64,000 nt of DNA from Hofstenia miamia (lineage: Eukaryota; Xenacoelomorpha; Acoela; Hofsteniidae). The DNA is taken from positions 434,747 to 498,746 of the forward strand of contig CABFPE010000186.1 in assembly GCA_900660155.1 (NCBI GenBank), given 5' to 3'. Shown here one piece after another: positions 35,455-47,330 of the stretch (positions are counted from its first letter, which is position 1; each line of letters begins with the position of its first letter). The translations under genes were made by a program, and so were the position numbers. The notes beneath the pieces are model-generated. The model made no database searches. It was not told the origin of the DNA and saw only the letters and a program-made list of their open reading frames with translations.

Positions 35455-35785
35455 ATTTTTACAAGGTTGCTTCAATAATAATAAATACCAATATTTAGAC
35501 CAAAATTAATTTTAAGTTATTGAAAAAGTTGCCTAGCTTAATAAACAAAGATATTCAAGGTTGGATATAAATTCATATCTCAACAAAAATCTAGTATCTA
35601 CATGTGTACAATTGTACACATTGTGTCTTAAGGGTATATAAGCAAGCACAACAAGCTAACTTATATCCTTTCATTTGATCACCATGGCAAAGGGTAAAGA
35701 ACTCAGCATAGACCTGAAAACTCACATAGTTGACTTGGGAGATTCTGGGGAGTCATATTCAAATATTGCTAGATGTCTTAGCTAA
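35455..35785 (+). mobile_element. Tc1-derived fragment, copy 1: promoter and transposase N-terminus
   Basis: This 330-bp stretch recurs at 41153-41481 with about 85-90 percent identity. It has a TATA-like GTATATAAGCA (from 35634), a leader, and an ATG at 35684 opening 33 codons (MAKGKELSIDLKTHIVDLGD, then SGESYSNIARCLS). This is the first DNA-binding helix-turn-helix of Tc1-type transposases. The frame then hits TAA and the sequence passes straight into the 162-bp satellite unit. No catalytic part remains. Confidence 0.7.
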
Positions 35786-36146
35786 CATTAGTCAGAATTC
35801 TGAATGGGTAAACTTTGTGAATAGTTGTTCTTATTTTGTGACATAATATTATCAGTAGTTCTGGGATATTCTGTATGATATTTCTAGCATGATATGTTAT
35901 ACATACATATGCGTGGTCTCAGCTGATATTAGGCAAAATTCAGAATGGGTAAACTTTGTGAATAGTTGTTGTCACTTACTGACACTATATTATCAGTAGT
36001 TCTGGGATATTCTGAATGAGATAACTTTATAAACTATGCTAATCAATTCTGGCATGATATGCTCTACATACATATGTGTGGTTTTAGCTGATATTAGACA
36101 GAATTCTCATTGGGTAAACTTTGTGAATAGTTGTTGTCACTTATTA
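35786..36146 (+). repeat. Satellite units (about 2.3) attached to Tc1 copy 1
   Basis: Landmarks attag(t/g)cagaattctgaatgg, gtaaactttgtgaatagttg, tatcagtagttctgggatat and catgatatg...acatatg recur with a period of about 160 bases, the same unit as the array at 44935-47330. The first unit has an internal deletion (ctgtatgatatttctagcat). The series is interrupted at 36147 by a P-type element and resumes at 36698 for about 55 bases. Confidence 0.8.
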
Positions 36147-36697
36147 CACGGATTTCTATAACACTTACTGGATTGGAAACCACTTATTCAAAGCTTGCCA
36201 AAAGAGGCCATTGTAATTTCCTTAAAACAGCATAGCATTTAATGAATACATGTAAGAGTAAACATTAATAAAAACATTAGCTATCTTGATCAAACAAAAT
36301 CATTAACTATGTTTACTTTCTAACTTCTTTTTCTTTAATTGATTATAATTAGAAATAGCATCATTTTTTTCAGTTACAAAATTTTTCAAAAATAAGTTTA
36401 CAAGTCTTCTGCATAAACATTTAAATATGCCGATATGGTTCTTGCAGGAATCAAATGGTTTCATTATAGAATGTGGCAAAACACGATGAGCAATTTCTTC
36501 AAATGTAGCATAAGGATAGGAAATGAGAAAATCATTAAAAAATTCAAAGTTTTTCATTGTATTAAACAAACAAAATAAGTGTGTTGTTGCTGCAAATAAT
36601 AAATCTGATGGATATTGAAGACCACCTCGATCAATTAATCCAATAAGGTTTGTAGTAACAATTCCTTCCCATCCAGTAAGTGTTATAGAAATCCGTG
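36147..36697 (-). mobile_element. P-element-type deletion derivative with perfect 26-bp TIRs
   Basis: 36147-36172 and 36672-36697 are exact inverted copies (CACGGATTTCTATAACACTT + ACTGGA). The 551-bp element sits inside a satellite unit: the left flank ends ...gtcacttatta and the right flank resumes cttactgacactatatt. At copy 1, near 35970, the uninterrupted unit reads gtcacttactgacactatatt. About seven or eight bases are imperfectly duplicated, as expected for P-type insertion. The interior holds the C-terminal end of a transposase on the minus strand. Confidence 0.75.
36303..36690 (-). pseudogene. C-terminal remnant of a P/THAP-type transposase
   Basis: On the minus strand the frame is open from the TIR inward: TGWEGIVTTNLIGLIDRGGL, then QYPSDLLFAATTHLFCLFN. 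The block D-R-G-G-L-x-Y-P-S-D is typical of the C-terminal region of P-element and THAP9-like transposases. It continues with a helical stretch to CLCRRLVNLFLKNFVTEKND and a Lys-rich end at 36303. The first ATG in frame is downstream, so the protein lacks its N-terminal THAP finger and catalytic core. It is a non-autonomous relic. Confidence 0.6.
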
Positions 36698-36755
36698 CTT
36701 ACTGACACTATATTATAAGTAGTTCTGAGATATTCTGTATAAGAAAACTTGCGGG

Positions 36756-37180
36756 GTGGATTCACATTTTTTATCTGCGGTGCAGGGTGGGTTGCGGGAG
36801 TAGGATATTGCCCCCAACAAGCCTGGCAATTTCTTACATGAAAATATTTTATCAACTATTATATTCAATTGACTAATTATACATTAAAATGTAAATCCAC
36901 GGTGACAATAGTTGCAATTAACTTAGTTGCAATTGTCTTAGTAATAGCAAGCAACAATCAAATTAATTTATACTTTAGGTGTCCCAGCGTAAACTTTAAA
37001 TTACTTAGACAATACACTGGGTTTTATTAGCATGTTTGAGATATTAATGCTGCATAAGCTCGTAACATTTTTTATGATGTACCATAAACATATAATTATT
37101 ATTAAAACTGTAATAAAACTATTAACAATTTAAAAATGCTAATTAAAAACCTTTTCCAAAAGTGGGCACATACTTATTTG
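36756..37180. other. Non-coding stretch
   Basis: A GC-richer patch at 36750-36830 (gcggggtggattcac...) follows the broken satellite unit. I see no genes. Confidence 0.35.
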
Positions 37181-37600
37181 AAGCCAATCAGCATTTCATT
37201 TGATGCCATCACAAGTTAATGTAATATCCTCTAGCAGGCATTGTCACTATATATCTATTGTTACTGTATAACATTAGTTGTGTTACTGCGGGTAAGGATT
37301 TACTTGTTACGTACTGCCTGACTTGTTGCTTCTGTTAACTTATGTAACCTAGAATTAACCATTCACTATTTAGGTGACGAAGCCATGCGGTAATCTATCC
37401 AATCATCACTGATGGGCATCTGCCCGAATCTGATCTCCACATCCAGTTTCACCATTTCATCCGCTAGTTTGAGTGCCACATCTCAGCTCAATCGATACAG
37501 TTTATGTGTACCCTATCCTAGCTCAGTGTATAATCAAGGCATTCCACAACTCGACTTAAACTCTATTTTGTAAAAGTGTTCTATCTATTCGCAACCTGAC
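37180..37600 (-). repeat. LTR-like repeat, inverted relative to 44560-44900
   Basis: 37430-37570 contains ctgatctccacatccagttt, catctcagctcaat, ttatgtgtaccctatcctag, ctcagtg and cgacttaaactc. The reverse complement of about 44580-44730 has the same landmarks in the same order. The two copies therefore lie in opposite orientation about 7 kb apart. No coding part was recognised. Retroelement origin is suggested by the polypurine run in the partner copy. Confidence 0.5.
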
Positions 37601-38585
37601 TCATTACTAGCTGTTTGTTAAATATTACATGGAGCCATTACCGAAATATATTGGCTTATTTTAAATATATTTGTTTCGGACAGCTCCATAACTTATATTT
37701 ATAATTTAATACATGTACGGTTACTTTATCGGTCATTTATTGGTCATTAATTTAGATCTAAAATATTATTAATATATTTACTAAGTATCGGTCATCCAAC
37801 CATTTTTTGACAACCAATTATTCTAGTACATGTAGTAAAGAAATGCTAGTCGGCTAATCAAGAGAAAACCCCTACACCTAACTTAAGTGCACTTTCGTGG
37901 TCTGGCACAGGGATCCTAGAATCGTTCTCTGTGATGGATCCAGACCACTCCTAAACACCACTCGATTAGCTCAACATCGTATTAAATATTCAAACCGTTA
38001 AAGTAGAACAAAATAAGAATTCCAAGTAAAATTCTTTATCAACTTCTTAAAAGGTTTTTAATCTAATTATAGTAATTTCAGAAAAGTACCTGTCGATTCA
38101 AATTTAAACTTCTGCCAAGATGGCGGCTAAAAATAATGGAAGCAACTTCGCCCCCTCGTTTAGTCAAAAGTGTTTTTATCGACTGATACTAATCTCTCGT
38201 TTTTGACACATGTTGTTTCTTGGTTGCATAATACAAATATATCTAAATTATTCTAATTGAATTGATTACAATATTTTTAATTATCTTTTCTTCAATCTTA
38301 TTCCATTCTGCTCGACGTTTTGCAGCTTATTTCAGATTTATGTGGATGATGCTACATTAATTTTATTGTTAAATAGTGCATTTAATGAAAATGTTTTCAT
38401 TTTAGTATTTTCAATTATATGTTTAAATTATTTTTACAAAAATGTTATAATGGTTTTCAATATGATGGCTTCCCGCCAGACCTGGGCCTGAATATTACCA
38501 ATTGCAACTGGCCGGGCCGGGATGGGCTTGGTTTTTGGGTTAGTGGCTCAGGCCCGGTTACAACTCTGATATGTAGTTGTGTTGA

Positions 38586-38623
<38 letters not shown>

Positions 38624-38765
38624 TTTTTAGGGAATTTAATGATAATGTCATTTACATCAATGCAAATTACAAAGACAAAGAAATTGTAAAATCTTAAACA
38701 AATGATTTTGTATTGCTTTGATTTGACTACAATAAATTATTAGGCTTGCTACGGACCTGGAAAGA
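37601..38765. other. Non-coding stretch with TA microsatellite
   Basis: Contains ctctgtgatggatccagaccactcc (37938-37953 region), a GC-richer patch at 38470-38560, and (TA)n at 38588-38619. No supported genes. Confidence 0.35.
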
Positions 38766-39049
38766 TTAGTTGTTTCTTAGTTGTATTATGAAAAAAGTCC
38801 CACAAAGTATTGAATTTGACATTAATTTCACAATTGCTCATTTTATTCATTGAATAAGAATATTGAATTGAAAAAACTATGTGTACTTTCATTTTTGTTT
38901 TGTACTGCAGCATGTATTGCAATCAATTAGATATCTTTTTAGCTTCACAGCTAAAATAGCAACATTAGTTGCATTCTTAGTTGTGTTATGAAAAAAGTGT
39001 CACAAAGTATTGAATGTGACATACATTTCACAATTACTCACTTTAGTAG
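38766..39049. repeat. Diverged direct repeat, roughly 85 bp, two copies
   Basis: 38766-38849 and 38965-39049 share ttcttagttgt(a/g)ttatg, aaaaaagt, cacaaagtattgaat and tttcacaatt(g/a)ctca. The spacing is 199 bases. The divergence indicates an old duplication. Confidence 0.6.
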
Positions 39050-41152
39050 TTTGAAAAACAATTTTTAATTTCTTTCTTAAATATAAGTGATCTTAACTTT
39101 CCATGCCAAGTAATCTTTTGAAATTTATAAAAAAGAGATTAAGAAACATTATATATTTTTACACTAGTTTTTGATAAGTTACATCAAAATAAAAATGAAG
39201 CCCAAAATATAGCCTGCACATTCAACTTTTGGGTCGAATGCACTTGCATAATATTTGAATATGGAAAAAAATGAAAAAAATTATATTATATTTAAAGCAA
39301 ACAGGCAATAACTTGTAAGCACACAAAGAAAAAAAGAAACTTTCATCTTAACTAATCTGTGCAAATAATTGCTAAAACAATATTGAAATAGTGATTTGGA
39401 ATCTATCTAATGAAATTTCAATCAATATTCACAGTATTTCATTAAATTGTGAACAAAGTATTGATCAAATAAGAAATCTAACAGTGTGAATAGATTCAGA
39501 AGGCTTGAAAATAGGTAGAATGAGCAACTTTCAACAAAAAATCGCCTTTGGAAGTGATTGAAAAATATCAAAGTGCTTAGAGCTAAGGAACATTAAGAAA
39601 AATACCAATGTATTCAACGAAAGTTCACAATACAACCTCTAGATTGACTTGTAATATTAAAGAGTAACATATTTAAATAATTTGAAACCTGTAAAATCTA
39701 AATATGACATCAGTTTTTCATTTTAAGCTGTAGTTAAAGAGCAGTTTCAAATGAAATTCTTCAAATTAAGAGTTTTCACATTTAATTCATTGAATGACAA
39801 TGAAAAGGTTTTGAAATCTAAAAAATTAATGCCAGAAACACATTTGCCAGTCTTTAATCAATGTAGAAACATCAATCATTACTTAGCAGTAGTAGTCAAT
39901 GCCCTGAAAAGTGTAAATTTTAAAAACCCAGAAATCCCAGCATATTTAATAATCATGGCAAAATCTCAAATAAATTGACAGAACCAATCACACATATCAA
40001 TAAAATGGAGTAAAATGAAAGTGAATTTTCAAGGCTTTTCCATAACATTCATTTTTATTATCCACCATATACATTTAAAAAAACACTGAGTTTTTCCAAG
40101 TTTAGAGGGGTCTCCTAATATGAAATGAAATATTACTAAACAAAATGTTAAAGATTAATGAAATTAAAAACCAAATGCAGGTTTATAGATAGTTTTTTTC
40201 AAAAAAAAATCACTAAAAGTTTTAAAAAATTAGTAACCCATTCTATAATATTCATGTCTAAAAGAGAAAATTGCTCATTATGGAAAATTGACGGGGAATT
40301 TTGGGAAAATTGTTTTTGAAATCTATTTCTTGTATTACTGCAAATATCTCAAAGTAAAAATTTCCAATTTTTGAATTTTTAATTTTGAGGAAAACATTTT
40401 TTTAATTAACATTTTTTAAACTTTCCATATTGGGACAGGACCAAAAAATTTAGAATTTCCTTTCAAAACTGCTTATTTTTGTGTAAAAATTTTATTCATA
40501 GCTTGATTATAGCAAAAGTTATTAAAGAAAATATCCCAGCTCTGGTCAGTCTAGCTCAGCTAATATTGATCTTAGATCTAAACATCCTGAGAAACAAATT
40601 TTTTCAGTGAAATTTTGATATCTTTTAAATTTTTGTTGCTATAGCTTGATATAGTTAAGGTGTAATATCTAAACGCCAGCCCAAGTTTTCAAAATAATTT
40701 TTTTTTAAAAATTTTAGACTTTGTGAAATTTTTCTCTTGAAATTTCAAACAATTCTAATCAAAATTAAGATCACTAGTGTGAAAAAACGAAAATAATTTT
40801 TTAAAAAAAGTTTTTTTAAATAAATGGTTGAAAAATTCTAAAAATTCAGGCTTATTAAAACATTTATGTAAACATCTAATGTTGGGAATTTAAAGAAAAA
40901 CCTTTAATTTTAAGTTCAATTGCCAATTTTTTGCGTGAGCTCTCTCCAAAAATGGTCAATGGTAGCAAAAAAAATTATTTTTCTGCTAGAAGGCGCAATT
41001 TTGACATGTTTAAGCTTGCAAAAAGCAGCTTGCGGAGTTTTATAGGCCTGCAAAATTCTATTTTGATAGCTGCAATATTGACAGAGCAATGGGCAAAAAT
41101 GTGTTTTTCAAGAAATTTTGAGGGAGTATAGAAAGCAACTAACATAGTTTTA
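39050..41152. other. Non-coding, very AT-rich stretch
   Basis: Long A and T runs. Short frames at 39751 and 40931 on the plus strand have no recognisable content. Nothing else supported. Confidence 0.4.
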
Positions 41153-41481
41153 AAAGGTTGCTTTAAAAATAATAAATACCAATATTTAGACCAAATTTAT
41201 TTTAAAATGATGAAAAAGTTGCCTAGTTTAATAAACCAAGTTATTCAAGGTTGGATATAAATTCATATCTCAAAAAAAATCTTGTATCTACATGTGTACA
41301 ATTGTACACATTGCATCTCAAGGGTATATAAGCAATCACAACAAGCTAACATATTTCCTTTTATTTGATCACTGTGGCAAAAGGTAAAGAGCTCAGCATA
41401 GACCTAAAAACTCGCATCATTGACTTGAGAGATTCTGGGGAGTCATATGGAAAAATTGCTAGATGTCTCAGCAAATATTAG
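41153..41481 (+). mobile_element. Tc1-derived fragment, copy 2
   Basis: Second copy of the segment at 35455-35785, with the same TATA-like GTATATAAGCA and leader. The transposase frame starts with GTG instead of ATG at 41374 and encodes VAKGKELSIDLKTRIIDLRD, then SGESYGKIARCLSKY, before TAG at 41479. Here the satellite sequence begins without any gap: the last codons (ctcagcaaatattag) are themselves the ctcagcaaatattaggcag of the satellite unit. Confidence 0.7.
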
Positions 41482-41710
41482 GCAGAATTCTGAATATGTA
41501 AACTTTGTGAATAGTTGTTGTCACTTTCTGACACTATAATATCAGTAGTTTTTGGATATTCTGTATGGGAAAACTTTATAGACTATGCTAATCAAATCTG
41601 GCATGATATGTTATACATACATATGTGTGGTCTCAGCTGATATTATTCAAAATTCAGAAATGGTAGACTTTGTGAAGAGTTGTTGTCACTTTCTGAAACT
41701 AAATTATTGT
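41482..41710 (+). repeat. Satellite units (about 1.4) attached to Tc1 copy 2
   Basis: The same unit as in the array at 44935-47330 (gtaaactttgtgaatagttg, tgtcactttctgacactata, tatgtgtggtctcagctgat), breaking off near 41710. Confidence 0.75.
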
Positions 41711-41920
41711 AGTATAATCCAAGGCATAATGCTGCTAAGAAAAGAAGATCAGATGATTAGTCAGAATTAAGATCTAATTATGATTTATTGATTAAAAACA
41801 ATTTAAATTTAATTATCATCATTATGTTTGTAAAATGCAACTAAGAAACAATATAGCAAATTAGTACTTGTTGATGAATAATTTGACTAAATGAAGGGGT
41901 GAAAATCCTTCCATTATTTT

Positions 41921-42899
41921 TAGCCATTTTTGGCAGATGAATAAATTCAAATTTCGAATGACTGGTACTTTTTGAATTTAATGATAAATAGAGTAAGAAT
42001 CAATTTGGAAACTGTTGAAGTAAATTCTTTGAAAATCTTATCTTTAGATTTCATTTGGTTTGCTTATTTATAAATCATGTCAAGCTAAACAGTAGCTATT
42101 GACAATAATATTTGAACTGGAAGAAGACATAAAGCTGCAGCCATACCAGTGAAGGATGCATGAAATTAAAGCAGAAGAAGAGATCACAGCAGAGATAATG
42201 ATCTACAATAACAAAGGGATGAATTCGAAAAGAGTCTTGATGCTGTTAAGTGTGTGTGCCATAAAAACGGAAAAGGGAGAATACAAATACTAAATGCAAC
42301 TAATCGTAACATCAACATAAGAAAAACGAATGTAAGAATGCTCAGAAAGTATGTAAAAGTCCAGCATCAAAGCCATCTGGAAAACAATGGAAGACATCAA
42401 TGAGCAGAGTAGTTTGTACAGTCGATTCAAGGACTTGCAAACAAAACAAGAGGTACTCCACATTGCTGACTTGAGGGCGAGTGGACAAAAACCATTGATG
42501 TGACAAGTACTCCCCATAGCTGATTTGAGGGCAGTGGGACAGCAAGTGAAGAAGACCAGAATAAATCACTGGATCTGTTGGAGGAGGAATACCAACACCT
42601 AAACAAAACACAATTTCAACAACTTAGAGAGGTGCTGGAGAGACACAAACAAATGTTCAACTATGGAGAAATATGCATGGGCCAGGCAATAGGTGAAACA
42701 CATAATATAATCACAACAATTTTTTAGCCATTTTTGGCAGATGAATAAATTCAAATTTCGAACAACTGGTACTTTTTGAATATAATGATAAATAGAGTAA
42801 GAATCAATTTGGAAACTGTTGAAGTAAATTCTTTGAAAATCTTATCTTTAGATTTTATTTGGTTTGCTTATTTATAAATCATGTCGAGCTAAATGGTAG
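41921..42899. repeat. Direct repeats of about 175 bp flanking a 630-bp core
   Basis: 41921-42095 and 42725-42899 match closely (tagccatttttggcagatga, attcaaatttcga, ataaatagagtaagaatcaa, tttggaaactgttgaagtaa). They are direct copies flanking a purine-rich core. The layout resembles a short LTR pair or a segmental duplication. The core encodes no recognised protein. Confidence 0.55.
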
Positions 42900-44504
42900 A
42901 TGCAGTAGTAGTGGCTTGGGCACACATTGGGAGTGATTTGAGGGTCCTTGATCCAAGCCATGAACCTGCATTTACATTAGGTGTATGAATAGGAGTTTTT
43001 CTCCATTTAGCTGACTATTGATTCAATTGTTTGCATGTATTAAATAATTGATTATTGGAGATAAGGCTAGGACGCCTACCATAGGTTATATCTATATTAC
43101 ATTGTCAAACTAGGTGACCTATAAATAGACTGATAAATTGACCAAGCATGTATTGTTATTTAAATGTAATGTAGGAAGCTGCAAGTAACTATTTACTTTA
43201 TTTATCTATGTTAATTAAAGCCAATAGTTTTTGNTGGTACTTTTTGAATTTAATGATAAATAGAGTAAGAATCAATTTGGAAACTGTTGAAGTAAATTCT
43301 TTGAAAATCTTATCTTTAGATTTCATTTGGTTTGCTTATTTATAAATCATGTCAAGCTAAACAGTAGCTATTGACAATAATATTTGAACTGGAAGAAGAC
43401 ATAAAGCTGCAGCCATACCAGTGAAGGATGCATGAAATTAAAGCAGAAGAAGAGATCACAGCAGAGATAATGATCTACAATAACAAAGGGATGAATTCGA
43501 AAAGAGTCTTGATGCTGTTAAGTGTGTGTGCCATAAAAACGGAAAAGGGAGAATACAAATACTAAATGCAACTAATCGTAACATCAACATAAGAAAAACG
43601 AATGTAAGAATGCTCAGAAAGTATGTAAAAGTCCAGCATCAAAGCCATCTGGAAAACAATGGAAGACATCAATGAGCAGAGTAGTTTGTACAGTCGATTC
43701 AAGGACTTGCAAACAAAACAAGAGGTACTCCACATTGCTGACTTGAGGGCGAGTGGACAAAAACCATTGATGTGACAAGTACTCCCCATAGCTGATTTGA
43801 GGGCAGTGGGACAGCAAGTGAAGAAGACCAGAATAAATCACTGGATCTGTTGGAGGAGGAATACCAACACCTAAACAAAACACAATTTCAACAACTTAGA
43901 GAGGTGCTGGAGAGACACAAACAAATGTTCAACTATGGAGAAATAAGCATGGGCCAGGCAATAGGTGAAACACATAATATAATCACAACAATTTTTTAGC
44001 CATTTTTGGCAGATGAATAAATTCAAATTTCGAACAACTGGTACTTTTTGAATATAATGATAAATAGAGTAAGAATCAATTTGGAAACTGTTGAAGTAAA
44101 TTCTTTGAAAATCTTATCTTTAGATTTTATTTGGTTTGCTTATTTATAAATCATGTCGAGCTAAATGGTAGATGCAGTAGTAGTGGCTTGGGCACACATT
44201 GGGAGTGATTCGAGGGTCCTTGATCCAAGCCATGAACCTGCATTTACATTAGGTGTATGAATAGGAGTTTTTCTCCATTTAGCTGACTATTGATTCAATT
44301 GTTTGCATGTATTAAATAATTGATTATTGGAGATAAGGCTAGGACGCCTACCATAGGTTATATCTATATTACATTGTCAAACTAGGTGACCAATAAATAG
44401 ACTGATAAATTGACCAAGCATGTATTGTTATTTAAATGTAACGTAGGAAGCTGCAAGTAACTATTTACTTTATTTATCTATGTTAATTAAAGCCAATAGT
44501 TTTT
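41963..44504. repeat. 1.27-kb duplication around the N at 43234
   Basis: 41963-43233 recurs at 43235-44504 with an offset of 1272 and only scattered single-base differences (for example aaatatgcatgg versus aaataagcatgg, gatttgagg versus gattcgagg). The N marks the join, so an assembly duplicate or two haplotypes is likely. Minus-strand frames of 75 and 89 codons are identical in both copies and match nothing known. Confidence 0.8.
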
Positions 44505-44559
44505 GATAATGGCTGAAGTAATATTTATTAAGCAGCTAGTGACACTGCCAGGTTGTGAA

Positions 44560-44930
44560 GTACAAAATTACACATTACAAATTGAGTTTAAGTCAGTTAC
44601 ATCCAGTCTTGAGAGCCGCACTGAGCTAGGATAGGGAACACATAAGTTACTTCATTGAGCTGAGACTTGGAACTACACAATCAACAATGGAGGCACACAG
44701 ATGTGGATTGGTTCAGAGATCAGAGTTGGCTGGAGGCCACAGTGGAATTATGGGGGGGGGAATGTGATGACAGCATACCTAAAGAGTATGGAGTTGCTTA
44801 AAGTTAATGCAAGTTAATGACAATGTATCTCATGTCGGAGTAAAGAATTAATACTAGTGCATCTCTACTCACATCCAAAAGGGAATAATGATTTAAAAGA
44901 ATACTTAGCCCTTTGTTGACGCCTGGTGGC
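44560..44930 (+). repeat. LTR-like repeat with polypurine tract
   Basis: Homologous in inverse orientation to 37380-37570. A purine run (atgggggggggaa) at 44750-44762 is followed at once by TGTGATGACAGC, the arrangement of a polypurine tract and the TG start of a 3' LTR. The presumed LTR is cut short by the satellite array near 44935. No gag or pol coding was found, so the retroelement origin is an inference. Confidence 0.45.
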
Positions 44931-44934
44931 GGAT

Positions 44935-47330
44935 GTCGCATTATCAGTGGTTCTATAATTTTTTGAATGATAAAACTTTATAAACTATGCTAAACAATTC
45001 TTGCATGATATGTTCTAAGTACATATGTGTGGTCTCAGCAAATATTAGGCAGAATTTCGAAGCAGTAAATTTTGTGAATAGTTGTGGTCCCTTTCTGACA
45101 CTAAGTTAGCAGTAGGTCTGATTATTCTGTATGAGAACACTTTTTAACTATACTAATTATTTCTGGCATGATATGTTCTATGTCCATATGTGTGGTCTCA
45201 GCTGATATTATGCAGAGTTCGGAATGGGTGAACTTTGTCAATATTTGCGGTCACTTTCTGACAATATATCAGTAGTTCTGGGATATTTTGTATGAGGAAA
45301 CTTTATAAACTATGCTAATCAATTCTGGCATGATATGCTCTATGTACATATGTGTAGTCTCAGCTGATATTATGCAGAGTTCGGAATGGGTAAACTTTGT
45401 CAATATTTGCTGTCACTTTCTGACAATATATCAGTAGTTCTGGGATATTTTGTATGAGGAAACTTTATAAACTATGCTAATCAATTCTGGCATGATATGC
45501 TCTATGTACATATGTGTAGTCTCAGCTGATATTATGCAGAGTTCGGAATGGGTAAACTTTGTCAATATTTGCTGTCACTTTCTGACAATATATCAGTAGT
45601 TCTGGGATATTTTGTATGAGGAAACTTTATAAACTATGCTAATCAATTCTGGCATGATATGCTCTATGTACATATGTGTAGTCTCAGCTGATATTATGCA
45701 GAGTTCGGAATGGGTAAACTTTGTCAATATTTGCTGTCACTTTCTGACAATATATCAGTAGTTCTGGGATATTTTGTATGAGGAAACTTTATAAACTATG
45801 CTAATCAATTCTGGCATGATATGCTCTATGTACATATGTGTAGTCTCAGCTGATATTATGCAGAGTTCGGAATGGGTAAACTTTGTCAATATTTGCTGTC
45901 ACTTTCTGACAATATATCAGTAGTTCTGGGATATTTTGTATGAGGAAACTTTATAAACTATGCTAATCAATTCTGGCATGATATGCTCTATGTACATATG
46001 TGTAGTCTCAGCTGATATTATGCAGAGTTCGGAATGGGTAAACTTTGTCAATATTTGCTGTCACTTTCTGACAATATATCAGTAGTTCTGGGATATTTTG
46101 TATGAGGAAACTTTATAAACTATGCTAATCAATTCTGGCATGATATGCTCTATGTACATATGTGTAGTCTCAGCTGATATTATGCAGAGTTCGGAATGGG
46201 TAAACTTTGTCAATATTTGCTGTCACTTTCTGACAATATATCAGTAGTTCTGGGATATTTTGTATGAGGAAACTTTATAAACTATGCTAATCAATTCTGG
46301 CATGATATGCTCTATGTACATATGTGTAGTCTCAGCTGATATTATGCAGAGTTCGGAATGGGTAAACTTTGTCAATATTTGCTGTCACTTTCTGACAATA
46401 TATCAGTAGTTCTGGGATATTTTGTATGAGGAAACTTTATAAACTATGCTAATCAATTCTGGCATGATATGCTCTATGTACATATGTGTAGTCTCAGCTG
46501 ATATTATGCAGAGTTCGGAATATGTAAACTTTGTAAATAGTTGCTGTCACTTTCTGACAATATATCAGTAGGTCTGGGATATTTTGTATGAAGAAACTTT
46601 ATAAACTATGCTAATCAATTCTGGCATGATATGCTCTAAGTACATATGTGTGGTCTCAGCAAATACTAGGCAAAATTCTGAATATGTAAACTTTGTAAAT
46701 AGTTGCTGTCACTTTCTGACAATATATCAGTAGTTCTGGGATATTTTGTATGAAGAAACTTTATAAACTATGCTAATCAATTCTGGCATGATATGCTCTA
46801 AGTACATATGTGTGGTCTCAGCAAATACTAGGCAAAATTCTGAATATGTTAACTTTGTCATTATTTGCTGTCAATTTCTGACAATACATCAGTAGTTCTG
46901 GGATATCTATCAATTCTGGCATGATATGCTCTAAGTGCATATGTGTGGTCTCAGCTGATATTATGCAGAATTCAGAATGGGTAAACTTTGTCAATAGTTG
47001 CTGTCACTTTCTGACAATATATCAGTAGGTCTGGGATATTTTGTATGAAGAAACTTTATAAACTATGCTAATCAATTCTGGCATGATATGCTCTAAGTAC
47101 ATATGTGTGGTCTCAGCTGATATTATGCAGAATTCGGAATGGGTAAACTTTGTCAATAGTTGCTGTCACTTTCTGACAATATATCAGTAGTTCTGGGATA
47201 TTTTGTATGAGGAAACTTTATAAACTATTCTAATCAATTCCTGGATGAAATGTTATACATTAATGTGTGTGGTCTCAGTTGATATTATGCAGAATTCTAA
47301 ATGGAATAGGCTGTGTAGTTGCCTCAACTA
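44935..47330 (+). repeat. 162-bp satellite array, about 15 units
   Basis: The landmark gcagagttcggaatgggtaa recurs every 162 bases exactly (45374, 45536, 45698 and on). Units from about 45200 to 46490 are essentially identical, while flanking units differ by several bases and small deletions, for example the short unit near 46900. This homogeneous centre with diverged edges is the signature of recent unequal exchange. Shorter, older versions of the unit are joined to Tc1 fragments at 35786 and 41482. No frame is open through the unit. Confidence 0.95.

Noticed and set aside
42290-43883. 75- and 89-codon frames seen twice
   Set aside because: Identical because the DNA is duplicated around an N; no family resemblance, and the repetition gives no evidence of coding.
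44935-47330. CRISPR array
   Set aside because: Units are contiguous 162-bp tandem copies without unique spacers, in an animal genome; it is a satellite.
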